Positions 1-10,872 of a stretch of 64,000 nt of DNA are shown here, one piece after another. The notes beneath the pieces are model-generated. The model did no database searches, had not been told where the DNA came from, and saw nothing but the letters and a program-made list of their open reading frames with translations. Source of the DNA: Plutella xylostella (lineage: Eukaryota > Arthropoda > Insecta > Lepidoptera > Plutellidae). Both the position numbers and the translations under genes were made by a program. Numbering within the stretch: the stretch's first letter is position 1; each line of letters opens with the position of its first letter. The stretch is taken from assembly GCF_932276165.1 (NCBI RefSeq), contig NC_064009.1, positions 7,006,001 to 7,070,000 on the forward strand. Direction: 5' to 3'.

Positions 1-962
1 AAAATATTAAGGTAAGCGTCCACCTATCGGTATCGTACGTATTGGACTAAACAGATTTTCATGAAGAAACGGCGTCAGCAATATGCAGTTGTGTGAATTT
101 CTATACAAATAATACTGAATGCGATGTGCACGCATACCTTTATAAAACAATTTTAACAAGTTAATGGAATGAGAACAAGTGAGCGGCATCGAAATATTTA
201 AAATATCAATTTGACAGTTGTCATAAAAGAATTCCAGAACAAATGAATGGTCGTCGGCGCCGCGGCCGAGCGGCCACTGCTCAGCGTGTGACAACCTCTA
301 CATTTTTTATAAACATTACTAATGGCTTTCCACGGGAAATTCCTGACAAGTTTCTTGAACATCTCACATTCGGCTCGGTCATTAAAGTCATTATAAATGA
401 GCCTTTATTCAATTTCTGACTCCTCATTTGCAACATAATTCATTTTTTTTAAGGTATTACGTAATCGAAGAACATTCTTCAGGTTGCCTTCAGCTGGAGA
501 ATTTTTCCTTTGTTTTTTGTAATAATTTCACTCGGGAAAATGGCGTCTGTTGTTTGATTGGTGGAGTGTTGCGCAGAGACACTCGCGCGGTCCACATCCG
601 CGACAACTGCCGTCTGTCTGTCTGTCAGCAGCTGTTGTAGCAAATGTTACACATTTATTATAGAAATTAATACAATATTTATGTGACCGTAAATGTCTTA
701 CTGGGTCGTGGAAATTTAAACCGTTGTGATCTTTGCTGTCAAAGCAGATTTCTTCTAAAGAGTTTATACTAACTTAAAAACCATGAGTAAAATTATTTAA
801 GAGTACAAAGCGTGGTAAATAATGACTTGCATTATTTAGTGAATCTTAGTGAAGTTTCGGTACCCCGAAAGGCCTGGAAAGTTCCCTTCTTGTACACTTT
901 TGCGTACACTGCGATGGTCTTCTTACCAACGGAACGTTACGGACGTAGGGGCCATGGTGCCT
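1..962. other. Intergenic DNA, no gene seen
   Basis: Mixed AT-rich and moderately GC-rich sequence. Open frames are short and low in protein-like character. Nothing recognisable as a gene or a transposon was found before the foldback element that begins near 967. Confidence 0.6.
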
Positions 963-966
963 TATA

Positions 967-1541
967 CAGGGTGTCCCAAAAGTCAACGTCATCCCTTAAA
1001 GGGCTGATAGGTCAGCTTATGAGAGGCCAGAATATCACAATATGACCTTAGTAAAAACTCGATAATTTTCGAGATATTGACACTTTTATAAATTTGCTGA
1101 AAATCGACACCTTGGATCAGTTTTTTGCGTGCCGCCGGTACAAAAATCCATATTGTTAGAATTTGTTTGGTGTTGCATCACCCTGTATAGGCCTGCTATT
1201 GATCGCAGTCAAAAAAAATATCGTGTAATGCTGTATGTTTAAAAAAAACACGGTTTTCAAAGTCATAAAAGGTAATCGTATTTTTGTATAAACAACTTTG
1301 ACTCTACATAATGTAAAAAAAATATACCACGCAAACCTGGCACCTTATTTGAAAAGATTGCTCATTTAATGCAGTTTCCAAAATGGTATAAAACGTTGCT
1401 ATTGTTTCAATTAACAAAAAAGTTATTGCTATTTTAGTACAAAACGACCTCGATGTAAAATTGTTTGAAGGAAATTTATCTGACTGAATTTATTAAGGGT
1501 AAGTGATGTTGGAATGAGTAAAAGTAAAATAGGTGGTGGGG
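967..1541 (+). repeat. Left arm of foldback element
   Basis: Inverted copy of 2046-2618. The inner limit is where the shared tract ending aataggtggtg stops matching. The arms are long enough to form a near-perfect hairpin in single-stranded DNA or RNA. Confidence 0.87.
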
Positions 1542-2045
1542 TCAGCCGTGGCAACATAGATGACGCAAAAATAGCTAAGAAAAAACTTACCAAACTCTTA
1601 TAAAACATATTTTGCGTTTTTTACACCTTATTGAAAAAAAACAAACATTTATTGACTTTTATTTTTATTTCTAAATATTATAACACCACATTATTATATT
1701 AAGTACATAATCAGCAAAAACTAATACTCATTAATGGTCATAATCATAATTTTGAGAGTTTGATTTTGTTTAAAAATAACTTTAATATAAATAACAAGTA
1801 ATTAGAGGTAATGTTAATGACAAACTGATCTGTCCCTTTTTTGGATACTGTGGGTGTACAATGTACATGTGTAAGCGTTTTACTTGTACAATATCACACA
1901 TTAGCACTATCCAGGAATGTACGTTACCATGCGCTACATTTATGGGGAATGTGGAGTTGCTATAGTCCACTTTTTTAGAGAAAGATACTCAAAATGCGTT
2001 TTTTTCATTAACTGTGACAACGTTGTCTCTTCTCCCACTCCCGGC

Positions 2046-2618
2046 CACACCACCTATTTTACTTTTACTCATTCCAACATGACTTACCCTTAATAAATTC
2101 AGTCAGATAAATTTCCTTCAAACAATTTTACATCGAGGTCGTTTTGTACTAAAATAGCAATAACTTTTTTGTTAATTGAAACAATAGCAACGTTTTATAC
2201 CATTTTGGAAACTGCATTAAATGAACAATCTTTTCAAATAAGGTGCCAGGTTTGCGAGGTATATTTTTTTTTACAGTATGTAGAGTCAAAGTTGTTTATA
2301 AAAAAATACGATTACCTTTTATGACTTTGAAAACCGTGTTTTTTTTAAAAATACAGCATTACACGATATTTTTTTTGACTGCGATCAATAGCAGGCCTAT
2401 ACAGGGTGATGCAACACCAAACAAATTCTAACAATATGGTTTTTGTACCGGCGGCACGCAAAAAACTGATCCAAGGTGTCGATTTTCAGCAAATTTATAA
2501 AAGTGTCAATATCTCGAAAATTATCGAGTTTTTACTAAGGTCATATTGTGATATTCTGGCCTCTCATGAGCTGACCTATCAGCCCTTTAAGGGATGACGT
2601 TGACTTTTGGGACACCCT
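2046..2618 (-). repeat. Right arm of foldback element
   Basis: Inverted copy of 967-1541, ending gggacaccct at 2618. Differences from the left arm are scattered single-base changes and small indels in A/T runs. Confidence 0.87.
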
Positions 2619-2619
2619 A

Positions 2620-4213
2620 TATATTATGTCTTCCGTACCGTCAGAACCGTTATCCTACTATCTAAGTAGCTCTAGATCCGCTGAGTCTGCGCACACAGCG
2701 GCGCTCATGCGCGCGCGCAACTGTTGTCTGCGCATCCCGCCGCAGCTGCGACCCACTTGTAACCGAGAGTGGCTGTCACACCCGCTGTCCGACATTACTC
2801 ACGGGAATTGCACGGCTTTGTATTACAACAAATTAATAGTCAATGTTTATAAATAAAGCACTCATCAATCTTGCCGGCTGGTCGCAGATTAGCTCGGATC
2901 AACCCCGTTATAAACATGCCATTCCAAGAATTTCATCTGGAAAAGTTTTCACATTGCACATTGGTCATTCTTGGAAAAGCATTTTCTGCATCCACGCTGA
3001 AACCCGCTGTGTTTTCGTCCATGTCTGTTTTGTTATCTGGCACCGTATATCGGATGAGTCCATCAGTTGGTGTCCGTAATTAGTCGAGGTGTAAGTGAGT
3101 CACGCGGCGAGTTGGAGACATCTGTCCGCCACTGGCACGCGTCCGTCACGGCAGGCACGCCTGGGCTCATGGCATTACTCTGACTTTTACTTCAGTCTTC
3201 AGTCGCACATCGCATTCGCATCCTTTTGAGACTTCTATGACTTAGTACTTCACATTTTGGAAGATTTTCTAACGCAAGTTCTATCTTTCTAACAATACTA
3301 CCGTTGTTTGAGAAACAGCCTCCCATTTGTATTACAATCAACTTGGATCCAGATTTTCAATACATAGCAAATATACTCTTATTTCCTCTCGTTTCAGACT
3401 TTTCAGGAGTGCATCAGTACGAGGCATGCGCCCGCTGCAGTGTGGCGGCGCGCGGGCGCTCCCCGTGATTTATTGGACGCGTCCGGCGCCGCACATGCGC
3501 TCGCGTCTCCACTATCATAACGAAGTGGGAACGATAGGTGCCTTCTAATGAAATATACTCACTTTATTAAACCACTCGCATCCATAAATTCTACCAAAAC
3601 ATGTGCAATCTAGTTTTCGTTATGAGACGGTAATTATAACACCGGTCGGTCTTATTTCATTGTCTCAATTTATGATTTTAACGTCGTTTCAGTCTGCTGC
3701 TTTATTGACCGGGGCTGCTGCCACACGTTTTGTGGAACTGCGATCTTCTTTCCTGTTTTGAATGCTCTTAGAAGCTCTAAGAACTATTGCCAGTACGGTA
3801 AAGTGTGTAATATAATTACGGATAATCCGTTGTGCATCTCTAACTCTCTAACAACAAGCGGGTCTAGTTAGTGCACGTGGTGATGGTGATGTGTATTCGC
3901 CATCAATCATGCGAGATCATAATCCGCTGCGCCGGCGCCGCCCCGCTGTTTGTCTAACCGACCGGCCAAATATACATCGGGGAAGGAAGTCTTGATGGAA
4001 GGAAGCTGAGGAGAAAAAAGAATTGTCGGCAGAAATAAGTCGGACTCTGGGCTAAGGTTTTTCGAAAGAAAATCTTGGTAACTTAGTATGTTTTGAGCTA
4101 AAAGAGTGTTACTTACCTACTTGCCTGTGTGTTTTTGGCAGCCATTGTACACTGCTTCCTTTCCAGATTCTTCTTTTTTTACTGTGTATCGTAATAAGTT
4201 GCGATAAAACATA
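2620..4213. other. Intergenic DNA with CpG-rich patches, no gene seen
   Basis: CpG-rich islands near 2690-2810 and 3410-3500 (gcgcgcgcaac, cagctgcg, ggcgcgcgggcg) stand out from the AT-rich surround. Open frames crossing them are short and lack recognisable domains. They could be regulatory elements or an unannotated first exon; neither can be shown from sequence alone. Confidence 0.5.
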
Positions 4214-5184
4214 CAGTGAAACTATAAAGTCCTGAAATTAATGTTTGAAGAACTAAAATTTTCAGGAGCCTGGCACCATTAGAAAAGAAACATAAAAGTC
4301 ATAATAATTGTTTATGTCAATAGGCGGTTGGCTGTTTTTTGAATTTTCTTATTAATTATAAGGATAATCTAGATAAAAGCAACAATTTACGCTTGGTTGC
4401 GATTAGGAAGATGAAGAAAAATATTCGTAGTCAAGCTAGTGAAGTTATTTATCGAGTTTTAATACAATGTTTAGCGGAACATCAAGATGGACACATTTTG
4501 TCGAATTTGGAGGATGTTTACGCTCGTATAGCGTCTATGACGGGTATGTAGCATTGTACAAATTGTAATAACTCATTTTATATTAGTAACAAAGCTTCAT
4601 TTATCGATAAACCTAGGTTTAGAGCCCAAGTCGAACATTGTTTACATACCACTGATTGTAGGTTTCATCTGGTTTCAGTTGAGTCAAACCTTAACCTTTT
4701 GATACTTGAAGATATATTTTTTGTTTACTCACTAAATTCACATTGTGTGAATTTGGGGGGCATTGTGTAACTCAAAAAGATTTTTTTATTTTATTTTATA
4801 GTTATATCGGACCAGCGTGCCAAAGAGGGCAAAATATGGAATATTTCTAACTCCTGGAAGAAACAGAACTGGCCGTCCAAAAAGAGAAATTGATGTCTTT
4901 ACTATGTGTGCCCTTCGTCAACAGATCCAGTTTTTTATACAGTTGTAATAACGTTATCTAAATAAATATTTATTGGTTTCACTATTAGCCTTCATATTAA
5001 CACTTTCTAGCTTGTAAGTAAGAGCTTTTTTGTGGATGGTAAGTTGTTTTTAAAATACATAAATAGGTAGGAAGTTAACAGGCAAAATTTCAAGTATCAA
5101 AGTCAGTTATGTTTCGCTATATAGGGTTGCTACATGAAAGATAGCAGTGCCCTCATTTAATTTCAGGACTTTATAGTTTCACTG
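4214..5184 (+). mobile_element. Tc1/mariner-type (IS630) element, internally deleted
   Basis: A 28 bp inverted repeat beginning CAGTGAAACTATAAAGTCCT lies at 4214-4241 and, inverted, at 5157-5184. TA flanks both ends (4212-4213 and 5185-5186), as expected for Tc1/mariner/IS630 transposition. The 971 bp interior holds a broken fragment of the transposase N-terminal region (4411-4948) and no catalytic DDE/D domain, so the copy cannot move itself. The superfamily rests on TA target sites plus the helix-turn-helix-like N-terminal fragment. Confidence 0.85.
4411..4948 (+). pseudogene. Transposase N-terminal fragment, two exons, frameshifted
   Basis: The first segment (ATG at 4411) reads MKKNIRSQASEVIYRV... 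to ...ARIASMTG, typical of the N-terminal region of IS630-like transposases in arthropod genomes. A consensus donor (G|GTATGT at 4543/4544) and acceptor (tttattttatag|TT at 4801/4802) join it in frame to VISDQRAKEGK. One base shift later the frame continues as GIFLTPGRNRTGRPKREID, a tract with the TPG..R.GRPK pattern of the linker in this family, and runs to TAA at 4946-4948. The presence of an intron inside a transposon gene, the shift, and the missing catalytic half mark it as a relic. Reading the gap as an intron is inference from splice consensus and restored family-like order. Confidence 0.72.
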
Positions 5185-5186
5185 TA

Positions 5187-7454
5187 TGTTGGTGTTTAAA
5201 AAAATCTATGCGAATTATTTTCGTTTGCAGCCGATTTACATGGGATTTTATTTATTCATTTAATACTGTTTTTAGTACGTAGCTGGTTTACAGTGCAGTT
5301 CACCACCCTTTTAGCAAATAGGTAATTTAATTTACTACTAAACAAATAAAAAGGTAATGCAATTAGTTTATAGTGTTTTATGTTCTAACACCCCTATTCT
5401 TTACCCTTATTTCTTTTGGGATACAATTCATATTTGCATGAAGATTTTATAACTTATAGGGTTGTGAGTTTGTGACTCGGGGTGAACACTTTGTGATACA
5501 AATTGTCGAGTCCATGTCATGTAACTTAATCAGAACCCTTCGTTAAGAACCCCTATCATGGACCTAATAGAACAGATGACTACGAATATGACAATTTAGT
5601 GTGTATTACATTTAAGTAAGTAAGTATGTTGTTTTACAATAAACAGTTTAAGAAGTATATTTAAAAGAGTTAGCGATTAAAAAACAACGTTATGTCGGTA
5701 GCAAACACTGAAGGTTGACAAGATACCTACAATGTAAAGATACAGTTAATACCTCTAGGCTCTTTTCATGCATAAAATGGCAACAACAAGCGTAAATAAC
5801 TAAACATACTTAAGTATATTTTACTTGGCACTACTACATTTCTAAATCAATTAAACTAAAGTAATGAAACCAGAGAAAGTCGCAGACGACAGCATTAATA
5901 CGACCGCACGTGTACAGTGGCAGGGAGCTTCATTTACACCTCGACAAATTTACACAAGTAGTGCCCCATATGAAAATAGTCCCTATGACAAACACGATAG
6001 AGTTCCAGTAGATCTATTGGGCGATACATCTAAATTGGCAGGTCTTAGCAAGTACAGCACTAATCTCGATGGAAACCTTTTTATTAAATTGCTAGAGCGG
6101 CGGGGGCGGCCAGCTGGGCGACTTGTATGGGCTCGCCCGTATGATTAATTCCATTGACGTTTTACGTAAATTAGATTCGTTTGTTTGGTGTATCACTTAC
6201 TTTTGCGTGCATTCGTTTCGTTATTAAATTCTCCACCATCTGCTATTATTACTATTTCTGTGTCGGATAAAGCGTCCATAAAAAAGTTTACGGCTTTAGG
6301 AAAATCTATCGCACCAAATACATTATTTAGTCCTGTTTAGAGAACCTCTTTTTCAGACATAAAATATTCAGCTTTTACTGCGGTGCGATACATCGATGGT
6401 TTATCGTAATATTTTTACGCTCGACCGCCGGGAGGGGCGCCAGCCGAGATGAGGGATATTTGTGAATTCCGATCACGTTTCGGGTAATTCCGTCGAGGCA
6501 AGTGGAAAACGGTGTAAGACGACTTCATGCCAATATTGCACGTGCACCTCTCGTAAGGGAAATAAAAGTGTTGCGTCGTCAGAGTTCATAATACGCGATA
6601 TGGTTGTGTATTGTATTGTATAAGTAAGCTAGCTGTTTTTCTGTTTGCAGTTTCTAGGCGGAATTTACGCAACGCTACTACAACGGTATTAAGAATTTTA
6701 TGCACCTATCTTTTGTGGTTATCGTATGAAGTTTATATGTGTTTCCGATGGTACGAGTTAAGTGATGTCTGTATATTTTTTAGCTATACTGCCAAGGTGT
6801 TTAGTATTTACAGGGTTAGTGGTTGCATCCATGTTCAGTAGCGATACTATAGTAAAGAAATTTTACGTATTTTGCACAGTATCCTCATACTGTGAACAAG
6901 CAGTTATGATTATATTTCACAGTGCAGCCTCCAGGGGAGATCAACTCGTGCTGAATATGGGTACTGGACGGTCATTACATTGATGCTCAAAATTGATGAA
7001 GAAAAAACACTTCAAAACATCTGCGCCAATGGCCAACGGTGATGCTGATGTTACTGATCGTACAATAAATCTTCGAAATAATACCGTACGCCCTAGTGTT
7101 AAAGTTAAAATTATAATGAGCGAAGTGAAGGCATAGATTGGCCATGCCGCTATAACTGGCATTGAGTAAGAACTTAATTAAACGTGTCAAAATGTTATGA
7201 CCACGCACTTTCGACTATGGTCTTTAGCACAAATGGTCGGAGTGAACCTTACTCGATCGTTTAATGATAATAATTTTTGTTGGCGAGATATTGAGGAGTT
7301 TTATGCCACAAGTTTTATGAGATGAAGTCAGTTACCCAATTACCCACCACTACCAGTGTATTCAGAAATTACCGATCAAAATTTAAATTCTTGCATGTGA
7401 AACCATGAATTTAATTGTAGGAATAGTTATTCCTCAATTTCCTAATAATGCTCA
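5187..7454. other. Intergenic DNA with one unrecognised ORF
   Basis: Mostly AT-rich without recognised repeats. The only frame with protein-like composition is at 5864-6148 (listed separately). A CpG-rich spot near 6415-6450 precedes several short frames that I judge spurious. Confidence 0.45.
5864..6148 (+). CDS. Unrecognised 94-residue ORF (hypothetical)
   Basis: An ATG-initiated frame with fairly even, hydrophilic composition: MKPEKVADDSINTTARVQWQ near the start and a basic end (KLLERRGRPAGRLVWARPYD). No family is recognised, and there is no signal peptide or membrane segment. No convincing splice site borders it. ATTAAA about 75 bases past the stop could be a weak poly(A) signal. It may be a small lineage-specific gene or chance. 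I keep it because its composition differs from the Lys/Asn/Phe/Cys-rich noise frames around it; confidence is low. Confidence 0.22.
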   Translation: MKPEKVADDSINTTARVQWQGASFTPRQIYTSSAPYENSPYDKHDRVPVDLLGDTSKLAGLSKYSTNLDGNLFIKLLERRGRPAGRLVWARPYD

Positions 7455-7580
7455 TTATAAAAAAAAAACACGCACTCACACCTTGTACTCCCTTGCGGGG
7501 TAGGCAGAGGTGCATTGCTGCACCCACTTTTCGCCAGAGTATTATGTTAGTCCCAATGCTCATTATCGTACCAATATATT
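7455..7580. repeat. SINE-like repeat fragment
   Basis: The tract ttgtactcccttgcggggt followed by aggcagaggtgcat, gctgcacccacttttcgcc and ttagtcccaatgctc has the wording of a common lepidopteran short interspersed repeat (recognised by recollection, not by search). It begins after an A-run at 7461-7469. A longer open frame across it (7448-7897) is therefore not a gene. Confidence 0.55.
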
Positions 7581-7751
7581 CGCATATTTTCTATTTCATC
7601 TTCTATAATAAAATATCTGGCAATTTAGGCAGATGGACCGATCTCATTCTTCGTTTCGATGGGTTGTTTGTTACGGAACATTTGTTCTATGCAAAGTCGC
7701 AGTCTGTTCGGACGATTTGCAACCCTTGCTGTGGAGGTCCCCGGGGGCTGT

Positions 7752-7785
7752 CCCCCGCGCCCCGCGCCCCGCCCCGCCCCGCCCC
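7752..7785 (-). other. G-quadruplex-forming tract
   Basis: The plus strand carries six C-tracts of four or five bases separated by G or GCG, so the minus strand can form stacked G-quartets. A C/G hairpin (cccgggggctgtccccc) abuts it at 7740-7756. Confidence 0.7.
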
Positions 7786-7899
7786 GACGATGCTAGGCGT
7801 CATTGACTCTTCGACATGTATTTTTTATTCATCTGGTTGGATATCCGTGGTTATAGGTACTCTATTACTCCACGGTGTATGTTTTTACAGTAGGTAATG

Positions 7900-8655
7900 G
7901 ACCGAATTTCTGTGCATTATTTCTTGGAGAAGGATAATACCTACTGTAATGAATAAAATAGGCAAAGCACTTGTTGTTATTAAAACATTTTATTTTTTTG
8001 AAAATATAAACAGTTAATGTACAAAATTATGCTTAGAGATACTAGTGAATAAGTTAAATGCATTACAGTATAGTGGTGCATATCATAGAAATAACAATTA
8101 GGTCTTACGAAAAAAAACATGGTGCGCTGTGCTGAAATCTTGAAAAGTAGGCAACTTTTAAACAAAAACATGTGGATTTGTGATAATAATACTTAAACAA
8201 AATACTATTCAAAACTGTACACTGTAGTATGTAAGTATCATCAGTTTTTTGCTATTGAAGATATGTTTTGATATGTATTTGGAAACTCTTTGGCTTTGTC
8301 GTTCCCTTCCACCGCTCGAACAAAGTTACTACCAGCTATGGAATTCAGTAAAATTTTCCGCCCTAGAAGAAAGCGAAGATGAGAGCGCAAGATGACGTTA
8401 GATAAGGTCCAAATGAGGATGTGGTCAGTGAGTTGTTCCCACCGTTCCAGTCGTACCAGAAAAACGCTCGCTTTTGCTTTCGTTTTTAGTTCTTTTCGGA
8501 TAAGATCATTGCTGTGTACCTGTATTACATATTGCAAGTAAGTTGATAGACTTTAATAACTGTACCGTAAACCTCAAAACGTCACAGGAATCATCTTAGC
8601 TGAAAAGAAGTAAGTATAGAGCGGAATGTATACTGAATATTACTGAATCACCTTA
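7900..8655. other. Region downstream of the seroin-like gene
   Basis: AT-rich. ATTAAA on the minus strand at 8557-8552 is a possible poly(A) signal about 100 bases past the stop of the seroin-like gene. A 98-codon minus-strand frame (8537-8241) has no recognisable domain and I do not call it a gene. Confidence 0.4.
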
Positions 8656-8835
8656 TTAGAAGGTGGTAGTAGTGACATTGCCGTTGTTGTTGATGGTGGT
8701 GGACCCGGTGACGTCATGGACCACCTCCTTGCCGTTCTCCATGACCACGTTCTTGCTGATGCTGGACGAGGCGCCGTACACCTGCCCGTCGGGGCCCGGC
8801 GTCATGTTGGCGATGTCCTCGGGGGTCAGGGGCTT
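8656..8835 (-). CDS. Seroin-like secreted protein, exon 3 (C-terminal domain)
   Basis: The last exon encodes 59 residues, from KPLTPEDIANMTPGPDGQVY to NNNGNVTTTTF and TAA at 8658-8656. The acceptor is a strong pyrimidine tract, cctcctcttccag|AAG, in phase 0 to match exon 2. Other AG sites nearby lead quickly to a stop. The TPEDI...PGP.G..Y.........S start, the charged ENGKEVV stretch and the Asn/Gly-rich NNNGNV end resemble the C-terminal domain of seroins, small secreted proteins of moth and butterfly silk linked to protease inhibition and antimicrobial defence. Two N-glycosylation sequons (NMT, NVT) are present. The family call rests on pattern memory, not a search. This exon is far more GC-rich than its intron. 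Confidence 0.78.
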   Translation of the reverse strand, partial: KPLTPEDIANMTPGPDGQVYGASSSISKNVVMENGKEVVHDVTGSTTINNNGNVTTTTF

Positions 8836-9232
8836 CTGGAAGAGGAGGTTGGGGTTTGAGTCTGGCGGTTCATGTTCTGTTATTGTTATGTTTTACTAGC
8901 TGTTGCCTAATATTAGTAGGATAGGATACATGTGGACTGTAGTTAATAGGTATGTAAATAAAACTAGGAGCTCTAGAAGTATTTAGTTAAAATGAAAATA
9001 TGAGCACTTCATCCCAAATATGTCAGCAAAATCTCATTGAAACGGATGAAATATTGTAATGTATAAATATGTAAATGCTTGTTATTATTTAACAAACACA
9101 ATGATTTTTGTTACCTAAAATCTGTACATCTGGTCCGTATTCAAACCTCAAGTTCACCGACAACTTCAATAAAAGTCGACACTAAAAGTATTGTTATGCA
9201 AAAGTACGAGTATAATTAATGCAGGTACTTAC

Positions 9233-9711
9233 AATAGTCGGCATACTGGCAATGATATCAGCGACCGACGGCATGGGCGGCATGGTTGGCATCAAAGGCA
9301 TGGTCGGCATCGAAGGCATCGAGGGCAGGTTCAGGAGGTTAAATGGGAACTTGTTCTCCGAGTCCCTTTTGCTGTCAGTACCATTCTCCTTGTTGCCTGA
9401 GTCTCCGGAAGCCGTGGCATCAGCCGGGGCGCTCGGATCTTCAGTGGCTACTGAAGAGGCTACAGTAGAGGCTACTGAAGATCCGGTTGATTCACTGACT
9501 TCTGAAGGTTCAGTCGTGTTAGCGTCTTCGAGGTTGTCTGTTTCGTTGTCGTCAGGATTCTCCGGTACTGTACTAGAGGTTTCGACTGTGGCATCGCTTG
9601 TGCCAGTAGGTTCATCATTAGGCTTAGCTCCAGTATCGTCGAGCCCCGGTGCTACTTCTGCATCAGCTGGACCGTCGACCGCTGCAGCTGCTGCCGCAAC
9701 GGCCTCTTCAG
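9233..9711 (-). CDS. Seroin-like secreted protein, exon 2 (acidic and Met-Pro repeat)
   Basis: Exon 2 (479 bases) has acceptor ttttctcag|CT and donor ATT|GTAAGT, entering in phase 1 and leaving in phase 0. It encodes residues 17-176 of a 235-residue precursor. After an Ala-rich start comes about 110 residues rich in Asp, Glu, Ser and Thr with sequons NET, NTT and NGT, then a dibasic KR near residues 131-132, then a short repeat (PSMPSMPTMPLMPTMPPMP, roughly residues 146-164). The extended acidic Ser/Thr region is longer than I recall for canonical seroins, which have a Pro-rich spacer before the C-terminal domain. The direct triplet repeat ggcatggtcggcatc... is visible in DNA at 9270-9325. 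Confidence 0.85.
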
Positions 9712-9932
9712 CTGAGAAAATAATAAATGATTTGTTATCCGTGATATAAGTACAACTATTAAAAATGTTTGATTAGGTTGGAAAAAATATTTAAAGTACA
9801 TAAAATATTTTACATAGAATGGAATAAAATATTCATTATTAGATAGTGTGCCTTTTATAGACGCAATGATACCTTTGGAAATAACTCAAGTATTGGCTTT
9901 ATCATACTTAATTTGAATTTAAGTATTCTTAC

Positions 9933-9981
9933 CATAGACACAAAATGCCAGAGCGAATAAAACAATAGTTATCTTCCACAT
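9933..9981 (-). CDS. Seroin-like secreted protein, exon 1 (signal peptide)
   Basis: Exon 1 runs from ATG at 9981 to a consensus donor (G|GTAAGA at 9933/9932). It encodes MWKITIVLFALAFCVY, and the split codon completes to Ala in exon 2. This is a textbook signal peptide: a Lys near the start, a hydrophobic core and small residues at the likely cleavage site. The first exon encoding only the signal peptide is a layout common in insect secreted proteins. The three exons (9981-9933, 9711-9233, 8835-8656) join in frame without internal stops to give 235 residues. Confidence 0.85.
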
Positions 9982-10048
9982 GATGCTGAATACCACTGTA
10001 ACTTGCGTGACTCTTCTGAAATGAATGATTTTACTTGGAGATTTCAAG

Positions 10049-10056
10049 TTTTTATA
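10049..10056 (-). promoter_or_regulatory. TATA box of seroin-like gene
   Basis: TATAAAAA on the minus strand, about 70 bases upstream of the start codon. An initiator-like TCAG lies at 10019-10016, a little farther downstream than the ideal ~30 bases, so the exact start site is uncertain. Confidence 0.6.
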
Positions 10057-10865
10057 TTAGATTTTTGCATTGATGGCGTCATTTTTAAGGTGATTGTACT
10101 CACTTGTCACATGAGGTTGTTAGGGACGAACAACCATCCATCGAAAACAATAATGCCTATGATAAAAAATTACAAGTTATAAAGTCATCACTAAATTGTA
10201 GCTGCATAAAAGGTACTTATATTGCTTTAAGTACATTTTCGTCTGCGATTATTTTAATAGTGCCAATGTTATACATATAGGGTGTACTTATGGACACTTT
10301 AAAAACCCCAACAACATGAGTATGCAAAGAGCACAAGAACTTCGGCCCAAAATAAATAACTAATAAGTACACAGATATCTATGCACTTATCTACATGGCT
10401 CCACACGCAAAATTTCCCCTACCTCCTCTTTGAATTGTGATTGACTGCTGTCCATATATTGTTCATAATTTTAAATAATTATCGCAACGTTTGAGTACCT
10501 TAGCAATATTAACATTAAAACGAACAATTACATAAAAAATATGAACGCAATAAGTCAAAATTTGCCCATTGTTTGTTGTCAAGTGACCATCTCGCGACCT
10601 TCAGTGACGAATTATTGTACAGAGAGTCAGGTGAATATCAAAAAGGCAATGCCCTATAACTATAAAAAGTTGTTAGTTACTTACCTAGTTTAGTTAGGTA
10701 CATCATAGATACCAATTTACATGGTGAAATTTTATCACTGGACTACTCGCCATCAAGTCATACTGGTGGCACATGAAGTATATTAATAGCCGGGTTGTCT
10801 GGTTTTTAAAGTTTTTCCCATAAATATGTAGCTGAAGTACCTATACACTCCCTACATCAAAATAT
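10057..10865. other. Upstream region of the seroin-like gene, no other gene seen
   Basis: AT-rich, with no recognised repeats or convincing frames. Tissue-specific control elements would be expected here, but none can be named from sequence. Confidence 0.4.
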
Positions 10866-10872
10866 AAAATCA

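Larger units (their letters stand above)
967..2618. mobile_element. Foldback-type DNA element with ~575 bp inverted arms
   Basis: The left arm (967-1541) recurs in inverted orientation at 2046-2618 with only scattered differences, for example agctTatgag in one arm against agctCatgag in the other. The outer end reads CAGGGTGTCCCAAAAGTC and its complement closes the element. Both sides are flanked by TATA-like sequence (962-966 and 2619-2624), which fits a short TA-rich target duplication. Each arm also carries an internal, oppositely oriented copy of the CAGGGTG end (CACCCTGTATAG near 1180, mirrored near 2400), suggesting a nested history. The ~500 bp centre has no transposase frame, so the element is non-autonomous. 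The superfamily cannot be assigned from the ends alone. The high arm identity implies a recent insertion or gene conversion between arms. Confidence 0.88.

Noticed and set aside
7448..7897. 149-codon plus-strand frame
   Set aside because: It starts inside a SINE-like repeat and runs through a C-rich quadruplex tract.
8241..8537. 98-codon minus-strand frame downstream of the seroin-like gene
   Set aside because: No domain, no splice support and a chance-like composition; I could not link it to the gene above.
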